From a candidate division TA06 bacterium SM23_40 (GTDB lineage: Bacteria; LJUI01; SM1-40): a stretch of 21,813 nt of DNA. A model generated the notes under the pieces. It had not been told where the DNA came from, searched no databases, and was given only the letters and a program-made list of their open reading frames with translations. Shown here one piece after another: positions 8,020-14,704 of this stretch. The stretch is from positions 1-21,813 of the forward strand of contig LJUI01000042.1 in the NCBI GenBank assembly GCA_001303705.1, in the 5' to 3' direction. Positions within the stretch are counted from its first letter, which is position 1. Each line of letters begins with the position of its first letter. Both the position numbers and the translations under genes were made by a program.

Positions 8020-8049
8020 AGTTTACCGCACCTCCCCACCCGCGGTCAA
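8020..8049 (-). promoter_or_regulatory. Candidate promoter for the CapA-like gene
   Basis: On the minus strand TTGACC (8044-8049) and TAAACT (8020-8025) are spaced 18 nt, about 80 nt before the ATG at 7940. It begins directly after the terminator of the upstream Memo gene, so the two genes are probably separate transcription units. Confidence 0.5.
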
Positions 8050-8052
8050 TCG

Positions 8053-8101
8053 AAAAATTCGGGGACGTTGGTAGGTTCAGAAGGTTGCGAGGAACGTCCC
8101 C
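8053..8101 (-). terminator. Rho-independent terminator of the Memo-family gene
   Basis: On the minus strand GGGGACGTT (8101-8093) pairs perfectly with AACGTCCCC (8069-8061) over 9 bp, with a 23-nt loop, followed by GAATTTTT. It starts 8 nt after the Memo stop codon. The long loop is unusual, but the stem and T-tract are convincing. Confidence 0.75.
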
Positions 8102-8109
8102 GGGGTTTG

Positions 8110-9414
8110 TTAGCGGAAGAGCATGCTGGCGAAGGTGACCCAGGAGCCGGCTCCGTCCACGTCGGCTTTGTCGTAGCCGAGGAGTTCTCCTCTGGAGGCG
8201 TTCATGGCTCCGAGCATAGTGTAGATCGGGGCGAAGCCGCAGATGCGGCGGCGGTTGTCGTCGCGGGCGATGTGGGCGAGGCAGCCGTGTCGATCGAGCC
8301 TCTCCGCAAGCGTCAGAAACTCGCGGTCCCGTTCTCTGATATGGCCCAGGTCCGCGAGGTCAGGAGGCTGTGGATCGCCGTACCGCGGTCCGATGTGAGC
8401 GAGGTCGGCGCTGGCGATGAACAGGACGGTCTTTCCTTGCGCCTCGGCCGCAGACTTCAATGCATCGGCGAATTCGTTGATCGCCGCCGCCTCGGACTGC
8501 TCGGCCGTACTGTTCGCAGACGTGTGGGAGAACGCGCAGAGAATGGGCGCGATCAGTGGACACTGCAGACCGCTCCACAGATGCTGAATGAACAGGACCT
8601 GGAGTTCGATGCTATGTTCTGTCCGGTGGACGAACTCGTCGGCGAAGAGGTCGCGCTCCCACCGGGTGTCGAGTTCCTCGACGAACGCGGAGTCTGCCTG
8701 TGCCGTGCCGAGCGGTGTCTGGAATGCTTTTTTCGTCGCCGTGAAAAGGTTCTCAACGCCGAAGTGACCGGTGCCCAGTATGACGCAGAGCGCAGGCGGT
8801 TCGTGGCCCGCGAGTTCAGCATAGGCCCGTGCGTAGGTGGTGCCGCCGTGGCTGAGGTCGATGTGTGGTGCGAGGATTCCTTTCGGCCTCGGCCGAGTTC
8901 TCGCATCAACGTTATCGACTCTCCGGTCGGGTGAGCTTCGGCTATCGGTCGGCGCTCTCACCTCCGCGGAGGCTCTGGCCTCCGCGAAGTAGGAGCCGAG
9001 TTGTCGGCGGAGGGGCTCGGCGTCGGCAGGATACGCGGTACCGGCGAGCGTCGGTGCTCTCACGGCGGAGCGGCTGAACTCCTCCTGCAGCTCTCTTCGT
9101 CTCTCGTGGAAGCGGGGACTGTCGAGGAAGTACGCGTGATCGAGCTTCGCCAGGAGACGCTCGAGCTGATCGGTGAAAAGGAGAGTTCCCATCCTTCGCG
9201 TGTACTCCACCTGAATATCCCGGAGTGAGTGTCTCCCATCCATGAACTGGAGAAGGAACGCCACCTCCTTGGAGATCGCCAGCGGTGCATCAGCGATCCG
9301 CAGAGGATCGATAAGGGCAGCTGCCGGCTGTCCGTCGAGCACCGCCTGAACGACCTCGACAGGTCTCAGCTTCGGATGTTCGAACTCCTCTCCCACAATC
9401 AACCCCCTCGTCAC
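8110..9414 (-). CDS. amrB: Memo-family protein (AmmeMemoRadiSam system protein B) with PqqD-like N-terminus
   Basis: The C-terminal two thirds (about residues 178-434) carry the Memo signatures: LAPHIDLSHGG (from 181), ILGTGHFG (from 212), TEHSIELQVLFIQH, IASADLAH and the ending LLGYDKADVDGAGSWVTFASMLF. Memo has a dioxygenase-like fold with metal-binding His residues; in bacteria it is often encoded near an AMMECR1 protein and a radical SAM enzyme, and its reaction is not settled. Residues about 20-100 (LIDPLRIAD, FMDGRHSLRDI, LLAKLDHAYFL) look like a PqqD-like winged-helix domain. Neither usual partner is in this window. The GTG start has GGAG 6 nt upstream; a GTG six codons later, behind GAGGGGG, is a possible alternative. 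It diverges from ppdK. Confidence 0.88.
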   Translation of the reverse strand: MTRGLIVGEEFEHPKLRPVEVVQAVLDGQPAAALIDPLRIADAPLAISKEVAFLLQFMDGRHSLRDIQVEYTRRMGTLLFTDQLERLLAKLDHAYFLDSPRFHERRRELQEEFSRSAVRAPTLAGTAYPADAEPLRRQLGSYFAEARASAEVRAPTDSRSSPDRRVDNVDARTRPRPKGILAPHIDLSHGGTTYARAYAELAGHEPPALCVILGTGHFGVENLFTATKKAFQTPLGTAQADSAFVEELDTRWERDLFADEFVHRTEHSIELQVLFIQHLWSGLQCPLIAPILCAFSHTSANSTAEQSEAAAINEFADALKSAAEAQGKTVLFIASADLAHIGPRYGDPQPPDLADLGHIRERDREFLTLAERLDRHGCLAHIARDDNRRRICGFAPIYTMLGAMNASRGELLGYDKADVDGAGSWVTFASMLFR

Positions 9415-9446
9415 AATTGACTCCGGCGTGCGTCCTCAACACGGAT

Positions 9447-9531
9447 GTCTCAGCGTGCGCGGGATGTAGAACGTCTCTGCCATATCCTGTGCATGATCTG
9501 CCCCACGTGGATTCCCCGGCACACCTGAGAC
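9447..9531 (-). ncRNA. Structured 5' leader candidate of the Memo-family mRNA
   Basis: On the minus strand GTCTCAG+GTGTGC at the 5' side pairs with GCGCAC-(G)-CTGAGAC at the 3' side, a 13-bp helix with one bulged G, extendable by GGG/CCC across one bulged C. It encloses about 50 nt that include the palindrome CCACGTGG. One pair is G-U on the minus-strand RNA but would be C-A on the plus-strand RNA, which favours a minus transcript. It lies between the Memo promoter and start codon. I recognise no known riboswitch class; cobalamin-like bases (GGGGAATCC) occur but the rest of that core is absent. Confidence 0.4.
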
Positions 9532-9564
9532 GGAGACTACGCCGCACTTCTATCTACTCGGGCA

Positions 9565-9594
9565 ACCATATCCTCTTTTTCCGGCGATTGTCAA
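9565..9594 (-). promoter_or_regulatory. Candidate promoter for the Memo-family gene
   Basis: On the minus strand TTGACA (9589-9594) and TATGGT (9565-9570) are 18 nt apart. The start codon is about 150 nt downstream, leaving a leader long enough for the structured element at 9447-9531. Confidence 0.5.
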
Positions 9595-9620
9595 GGGGGG
9601 GCGGGCGTGGTGGAGGTTCC

Positions 9621-9649
9621 TTGACAACGTCCGTCGATTCCGTTAATGT
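9621..9649 (+). promoter_or_regulatory. Candidate promoter for ppdK
   Basis: A perfect TTGACA (9621-9626) is followed 17 nt later by TAATGT (9644-9649), a poor -10 match, about 90 nt before the ppdK start. The -35 is back-to-back with the Memo -35, 26 bp away. Confidence 0.4.
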
Positions 9650-9738
9650 AGCCTGTGTGGATTCGTTGTGCAATTCTCTCAACATGCGGTCGAACGTTGG
9701 CCCGCGGTCTCGCGCTGTAGCGGATAAGGGAGTCAATG

Positions 9739-12405
9739 ATGGCCAGTAAGTATGTCTATTTCTTCGGAGGAGACAAGACAGAGGGTGATGCCTCGATGAA
9801 GATGAGCCTGGGCGGAAAGGGCGCGAATCTGGCCGAAATGGCGAAGATAGGCATCCCCGTGCCGCCGGGATTCACGATCACCTGCCAGGCGTGCAGCGAG
9901 TACCGGATGCTCGGCACCTTCCCGGAGGGCGTGATGGACGAGGTGAGGGAGAAGACGAGGATGATTGAGGAGGTGACGGGTCGAGCGTTCGGTGGGATAG
10001 AGAAGCCACTCCTTCTCTCGGTACGATCGGGCGCGCCCATCTCCATGCCGGGAATGATGGATACGGTGCTCAACCTCGGTCTCTCGTCGAAGACGGTCGA
10101 GGCGATGATGGACGGCGGCAGAGATGGCCGGTTTGTGTACGATTCGTACCGGCGCCTCATTCAGATGTTCGGCAACGTCGTCATGGGGATCGCGCACGAC
10201 GCCTTCGAGTCTATTCTCCTGCAGCTTCGTCGCGAGGTCGGGGCGGAGAGGGATATCGATCTCACTGCCGAGCACCTCGAGGAACTGATTCGACGGTACA
10301 GGGAGAAATACCGGGAGAAGATCGGCGAGGAGTTTCCCGAGGATCCCGCCTTCCAGCTAGAGCAGACGATCCGTGCCGTCTTCGACTCCTGGGATAACCA
10401 ACGTGCGGTGACCTACCGCAAGCTCAACAACATTCCTGATGACCTGTGCACTGCAGTCAACGTCCAGATGATGGTCTTCGGTAACATGGCCGAACGATCG
10501 GGGACCGGCGTCGCGTTCACCCGTCACCCCGCGACGGGCGAGGATGTCTTCTACGGCGAGTATCTGATGAATGCTCAGGGGGAGGATGTCGTCGCCGGCA
10601 TACGCACTCCTCAGCCGCTCAACGACATCAACAGGATCCACGACGACCAGCAGACACTCGAGGAACTGATGCCGGAGGTGTACAAGGAGCTCGAACAGAT
10701 AAGACTGAAACTCGACCGCCACTTCGCCGACATGCAGGATCTCGAGTTCACTATCGAGGAAGGGAAGCTGTACATTCTCCAGACGCGGAGCGGCAAGAGG
10801 ACGGCACTGGCTGCCGTGAAGATCGCCCTCGACTATCTCGACAAGGGCATGATCGACGAGAAGACCGCGCTCTCCCGGATCGAGACGACCTTCATCGATC
10901 AGCTCCTCCATCCCCGGATCGACCCCGCCACGTCGTATAGCGTCGCCGCGGTCGGGCTCCCGGCGGCTCCCGGGGCCGCGGTCGGCCAGGCAGTACTCGA
11001 CGCGGAGACCGCCGAGAGATGGGCGAGCGGGGGCAAGAAGGTGATTCTCGTGAGGAACGAGACGACCCCGGAGGACATCGGAGGGATGAACGCGGCTCAG
11101 GGGATCCTCACCGCGCTCGGCGGGATGACTAGCCATGCGGCGCTCGTTGCCCGGGGGATGGGGAAGCCCTGTATCGTCGGGTGCAGCGCTATCCACATCA
11201 ACCTAGATAGTCGGACCGTCAAAATCGGAGAGGCGAGAATCAAGGAAGGGGACTTCCTGACACTGGCCGTTGGCGAGAAGGGCGAGGTCGTTCTGGGCGA
11301 GCTGCCCCTCGTTGAGGCAGGATTCGATGAGAGCTTCATCCGTCTGCTCGGGATCGCCGACAGGCATCGCCGGCTCAGGGTAAGGGCGAATGCGGAGACG
11401 GTCAAGGACACCAAGCAGGCGCGTGAGTTCGGGGCCGAAGGGATCGGCCTCTGCCGCACCGAACACATGTTCTTCGAGGGAGATCGCATCGTCGCGTTTC
11501 GACGGATGATACTGGCGCCCACGGAACGGCAGCGCCGGACTGCCCTCGACCAGCTCCTCCCCCTGCAGCAGGCTGATTTCGAGGGCATCTTCGAGGTGAT
11601 GGATGGGTTGCCCGTGACCATCAGGCTGCTCGATCCTCCCCTCCACGAGTTCCTCCCGCACCTGAGAGAGGAGATGGGGGAGGTGTCGCAGGTTCTCGGG
11701 GTGACGGTGGAGGATCTCAAAGAAAAGGTCGAATCGCTCCGTGAACTCAATCCCATGCTCGGGCATCGCGGCTGCCGGCTCTGCATCACCTTTCCTGAGA
11801 TCTGTGAGATGCAGACCCGCGCCATCATCGGGGCGGCGATCAACGTGAAGCGCCGAGGAATCGATGTGAGACCCGAGATCATGGTCCCGCTCGTAGGGCA
11901 CGTCAACGAGTTCGTCCATCTCGAACGTGTGATACGGGAGGTGGCGGACGAGATGATGAAGAGCTCGGGCGTTGAGCTCGAGTACCTCCTCGGTACGATG
12001 ATAGAGGTGCCGCGCGCAGCGCTGACAGCCGGTGAGATCGCTGCGCGGGCAGAGTTTTTTAGCTTCGGCACCAATGATCTGACGCAGATGGGCTTCGGGT
12101 TCAGCCGCGACGATATAGGGAGCTTCCTTCCCGACTACCTGCGCAAGGAGATCCTGCCGGTCGATCCGTTTCAGGAGCTCGATCGCGATGGGATCGGCAA
12201 ACTCGTTGAAATGGCCTGCCGCCTCGGGCGCGAGGCGCGACCCGATCTCAAACTCGGAATCTGCGGCGAGCACGGGGGTGATCCCTCGAGCATCGAGTTC
12301 TGTCATCGAGTTGGTCTTGATTATGTGAGTTGCTCGCCATTTCGGGTCCCCATTGCCCGCCTGGCAGCGGCCCAGGCCGCCATCAAGGAGCAAGAGGAGA
12401 AGTGA
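9739..12405 (+). CDS. ppdK: Pyruvate, phosphate dikinase
   Basis: This cytoplasmic enzyme interconverts pyruvate + ATP + Pi and PEP + AMP + PPi, serving glycolysis with PPi or gluconeogenesis. The 888 residues match the usual length of about 875. The order of domains is normal: nucleotide-binding domain with GGKGANLAEM and SVRSGAPISMPGMMDT, phosphohistidine domain with GGMTSHAALVARGMG (swivelling His466; regulatory Thr464), then a PEP/pyruvate barrel with GAEGIGLCRTEHMFF, FSFGTNDLTQMGFGFSRDD and GICGEHGGDP (catalytic Cys842). His-to-Cys spacing of 376 equals that of the Clostridium symbiosum enzyme as I recall it. TQMGFGF replaces the common TQTTFGF. ATG 9739 is chosen over ATG 9736 because GGGAG is then 6 nt upstream. 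Its regulator follows 34 nt after the stop. Confidence 0.97.
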   Translation: MASKYVYFFGGDKTEGDASMKMSLGGKGANLAEMAKIGIPVPPGFTITCQACSEYRMLGTFPEGVMDEVREKTRMIEEVTGRAFGGIEKPLLLSVRSGAPISMPGMMDTVLNLGLSSKTVEAMMDGGRDGRFVYDSYRRLIQMFGNVVMGIAHDAFESILLQLRREVGAERDIDLTAEHLEELIRRYREKYREKIGEEFPEDPAFQLEQTIRAVFDSWDNQRAVTYRKLNNIPDDLCTAVNVQMMVFGNMAERSGTGVAFTRHPATGEDVFYGEYLMNAQGEDVVAGIRTPQPLNDINRIHDDQQTLEELMPEVYKELEQIRLKLDRHFADMQDLEFTIEEGKLYILQTRSGKRTALAAVKIALDYLDKGMIDEKTALSRIETTFIDQLLHPRIDPATSYSVAAVGLPAAPGAAVGQAVLDAETAERWASGGKKVILVRNETTPEDIGGMNAAQGILTALGGMTSHAALVARGMGKPCIVGCSAIHINLDSRTVKIGEARIKEGDFLTLAVGEKGEVVLGELPLVEAGFDESFIRLLGIADRHRRLRVRANAETVKDTKQAREFGAEGIGLCRTEHMFFEGDRIVAFRRMILAPTERQRRTALDQLLPLQQADFEGIFEVMDGLPVTIRLLDPPLHEFLPHLREEMGEVSQVLGVTVEDLKEKVESLRELNPMLGHRGCRLCITFPEICEMQTRAIIGAAINVKRRGIDVRPEIMVPLVGHVNEFVHLERVIREVADEMMKSSGVELEYLLGTMIEVPRAALTAGEIAARAEFFSFGTNDLTQMGFGFSRDDIGSFLPDYLRKEILPVDPFQELDRDGIGKLVEMACRLGREARPDLKLGICGEHGGDPSSIEFCHRVGLDYVSCSPFRVPIARLAAAQAAIKEQEEK

Positions 12406-12439
12406 GCCGGAGCCAGGGTAGGCGGGGGAGGTGGAGGAT

Positions 12440-13327
12440 ATGAACGGAATGAAGGAGAAAGATAATCGGAAGAGCGTAAGGATGAGGCACGTCTTCGCCG
12501 TGTCCGATGGCACGGGCGCGACGATCGAGACGGTAGTCAAGGCCGCCCTCAAGCAGTTCGAACCGACGAAAGTCGAGCTCCGTCGAATTCCCAATGTGAG
12601 GACATCTCAGCAGGTCGAGGAGCTGGTCGACGATGCCGCGAAATTGGACGGCATCATCATTTACACCATGGTGTCGCCGAAACTGCGGAGGAAGGTGACC
12701 GAGGACGGGATGAAGAACGGCGTACCTACCGTTGATGTCTTCGGCCCGATCCTGACCAGATTGTCCGATCTTCTCGAGCTGTCGCCGATGGCGAAACCGG
12801 GCATCTTCCGTCAGCTCGATGAGGAGTATTTCAGGAGGATCGAGGCCGTCGACTATACCGTCAAGCACGACGACGGCGGCGACCCGGCCGGACTCGACAA
12901 AGCAGAGATCATCCTTGTCGGTGTCTCCCGGACATCAAAGACGCCGGTGGCCATTTACCTGGCCTACCGCGGCTGGAAGGTGGCGAATATTCCGATAATC
13001 CTCGGGATCAAGCCGCCCCGGGAGCTGTTCGAGGTCGACAGTAAGAAAGTAGTCGGGATGACCATCACGGCGGACAGACTGACAACACTCCGGTCCGTGC
13101 GTGTCCAGTACCTCGACCGGTCGCAGTTCATCCAGTATACCGATCCCGCGGCCATCAGAGAAGAACTGCGGCTTGCGGAACAGCTCTTCGCCAAACAGGA
13201 GTGGCCTGTCGTCGATGTCAGTCACAAGTCGATCGAGGAGACCGCGACTCAGGTGATGAGGATTACCTACGGTAGATCGGGGGTGAGCAAGGGGGAGATC
13301 CCGGTGGAGGAAGGGACGGAACCATAG
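12440..13327 (+). CDS. PPDK regulatory protein (bifunctional Ser/Thr kinase / Pi-dependent phosphorylase, DUF299)
   Basis: This family inactivates pyruvate phosphate dikinase (or PEP synthase) by ADP-dependent phosphorylation of the Thr two residues before the catalytic His, and reactivates it by Pi-dependent phosphorolysis. The N-terminal HVFAVSDGTGATIETVVKAAL and the P-loop-like GVSRTSKTP (residues 161-169) are diagnostic, as is YRGWKVANIPI followed by MTITADRLTTLR. The target Thr464 is intact in the adjacent ppdK, so the pair should work together. ATG 12440 (295 residues) is preferred: GGGGGAGG lies 8 nt upstream. GTG 12431 would leave almost no spacing and ATG 12449 is also possible. No clear terminator is seen in the 77 nt before the convergent alcohol dehydrogenase. 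Confidence 0.94.
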   Translation: MNGMKEKDNRKSVRMRHVFAVSDGTGATIETVVKAALKQFEPTKVELRRIPNVRTSQQVEELVDDAAKLDGIIIYTMVSPKLRRKVTEDGMKNGVPTVDVFGPILTRLSDLLELSPMAKPGIFRQLDEEYFRRIEAVDYTVKHDDGGDPAGLDKAEIILVGVSRTSKTPVAIYLAYRGWKVANIPIILGIKPPRELFEVDSKKVVGMTITADRLTTLRSVRVQYLDRSQFIQYTDPAAIREELRLAEQLFAKQEWPVVDVSHKSIEETATQVMRITYGRSGVSKGEIPVEEGTEP

Positions 13328-13404
13328 GCGGCGGAGACGGCCTGGCCGGCTGGGAGTCGATTCATCCGTTTGGCCGGGATTCTTACGGGATGTTCAGGGG
13401 ATTC

Positions 13405-14406
13405 TCAGGGGATGGTGAGCACGCCTGCGCCGTTGATCCTGCTCGCCTTCAGCAATTCGAGCGCTCGATTGGCATCATGAAGGGGGAAGCGCTCGATTTC
13501 CGTTTCGATCGGTATCTCGCCTGCCAGCCGCAGCAGTTCCTCGCCGTCCTGCCTCGTCGCAGCCGTAACGCTCCGCACCGTCCGCTCATAATATAGATGT
13601 TCGGTATAGTTGAGAGCGGGGACGGGGGTCGAGTAGATCCCGGCGAGGGCGAGAGTACCTCCTCTCTCGAGAACGCGGAGCGCATCGAGCACCAGTTCTC
13701 CTGCAGGCGCGAAGATGATGGCGCTGTCGAGTTTTTCGGGCGGCGTCATCTCGGCTCGGCCCACCCATGTGGCCCCCAGGGAGCGTGCCAGGTCCTGGTG
13801 AGCGGGGCTGCGCGTGAAGACATAGACCTCGCATCTCCAGTGAACGGCCACCTGGATCGCGACATGAGCTGAGGCACCGAACCCGTACAGGCCGAGCCGG
13901 CTGCCGGGCTGAATCTCAGAGAGGCGAAGCGCCCTGAATCCGATGATTCCGGCACAGAGGAGAGGCGCTGCCTGCTCGTCGGCGAAACCATCTGGCAGCC
14001 GATAGGCAAATGCCTCCTTCGCTACGGTATACTCGGCATACCCGCCGTCCACATCGTACCCCGTGAATCTCGCATCCGGGCAGAGATTCTCCCTGCCCGA
14101 CAGACAGAATCGGCACTTGCCGCATGTGGAGGCGAGCCAGGCAAGTCCCACCCGATCTCCCTCGCTGAACCGGGTCGTCCCCTTCCCTCTCTTCTCGACA
14201 GTGCCGACAACCTGGTGCCCGATGACGAGCGGCCGTCCGAGCAGAGGCAGTTCGCCCTCGACAGTATGGAGGTCCGTATGACAGATGCCGCAGACGTGCA
14301 CGCGTACCTGCACCTCGCCGACGCCCGGTTCGGGCGCTGGAAGATCGACGAGCTGGAGCGGATGCTCGCCGATGGGCCGTGGCTGTTCAAGGATCATAGC
14401 CTTCAT
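13405..14406 (-). CDS. Zinc-dependent alcohol dehydrogenase family protein (MDR superfamily)
   Basis: The 333-residue protein is a medium-chain dehydrogenase that should oxidise an alcohol or reduce an aldehyde with NAD(P). The N-terminal catalytic domain holds CGICHTD (catalytic-zinc Cys39), GHQ (His64) and the four-Cys structural zinc loop CGKCRFCLSGRENLC. A Cys in APLLCAG is the likely third catalytic ligand. The Rossmann domain has LYGFGASAHVAIQVA (about 175-190). It most resembles the 'zinc-binding alcohol dehydrogenase family' subgroup; substrate is not predictable. ATG 14406 is chosen since AGAGGGAAG precedes it by 7 nt; an in-frame extension to 14433 lacks a site. It follows the phosphoglycerate mutase gene on the same strand, separated by the 23-bp tandem array, so co-transcription is uncertain. 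Confidence 0.9.
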   Translation of the reverse strand: MKAMILEQPRPIGEHPLQLVDLPAPEPGVGEVQVRVHVCGICHTDLHTVEGELPLLGRPLVIGHQVVGTVEKRGKGTTRFSEGDRVGLAWLASTCGKCRFCLSGRENLCPDARFTGYDVDGGYAEYTVAKEAFAYRLPDGFADEQAAPLLCAGIIGFRALRLSEIQPGSRLGLYGFGASAHVAIQVAVHWRCEVYVFTRSPAHQDLARSLGATWVGRAEMTPPEKLDSAIIFAPAGELVLDALRVLERGGTLALAGIYSTPVPALNYTEHLYYERTVRSVTAATRQDGEELLRLAGEIPIETEIERFPLHDANRALELLKASRINGAGVLTIP

Positions 14407-14480
14407 GGAGAGTCTTCCCTCTCTACGGTTCATCGAGTCCCTGTTATCGTGGCTTGGTCGCCGCTGTCGAGCCCGTTGTG

Positions 14481-14618
14481 GCCCGATGACAGTGCGGTGT
14501 AGGGCCCAATGAGACTGCGGTGCAGGGCGCGATGAGAGTGCGGTGCAGGGCCCGGTGACGGTACGGTGCAGGGCCCGATGAGAGTGCGGTGCCGGGCCCG
14601 ATGACAGTACGGTCGAGG
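14481..14618. repeat. 23-bp tandem repeat, six units
   Basis: Units begin at 14481, 14504, 14527, 14550, 14573 and 14596, each exactly 23 bp, starting GCCCGATGA and ending near GTGCGGTGCAGG, with two or three substitutions per unit. There are no spacers, so it is not CRISPR, and 23 is not a multiple of three. The array lies between the mutase stop and the alcohol dehydrogenase start, in what would be the latter's upstream region. Apart from it, 14407-14704 holds nothing recognisable. Confidence 0.92.
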
Positions 14619-14704
14619 AGCCTCGATGAACCAGCCGGAGGGTCCGGGGGCAGGGAAAGGGATTCCTCGCGTCACGTTCCCGATGCCCGGGAACGACGTG
14701 CGAG

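Larger units (their letters stand above)
9415..9738. other. Divergent intergenic region between Memo gene and ppdK
   Basis: No gene is seen here. The region holds two outward-facing TTGACA boxes (9589-9594 minus, 9621-9626 plus) and a structured leader candidate for the Memo transcript (9447-9531). Beyond these, only a G-run at 9595-9603 stands out. Confidence 0.7.

Noticed and set aside
9500-9531. Cobalamin riboswitch in the Memo leader (GGGGAATCC)
   Set aside because: Only a short match; the B12 box and the other conserved core segments are absent.
14481-14618. CRISPR array
   Set aside because: Units are head-to-tail 23-mers without spacers and no cas gene is nearby.
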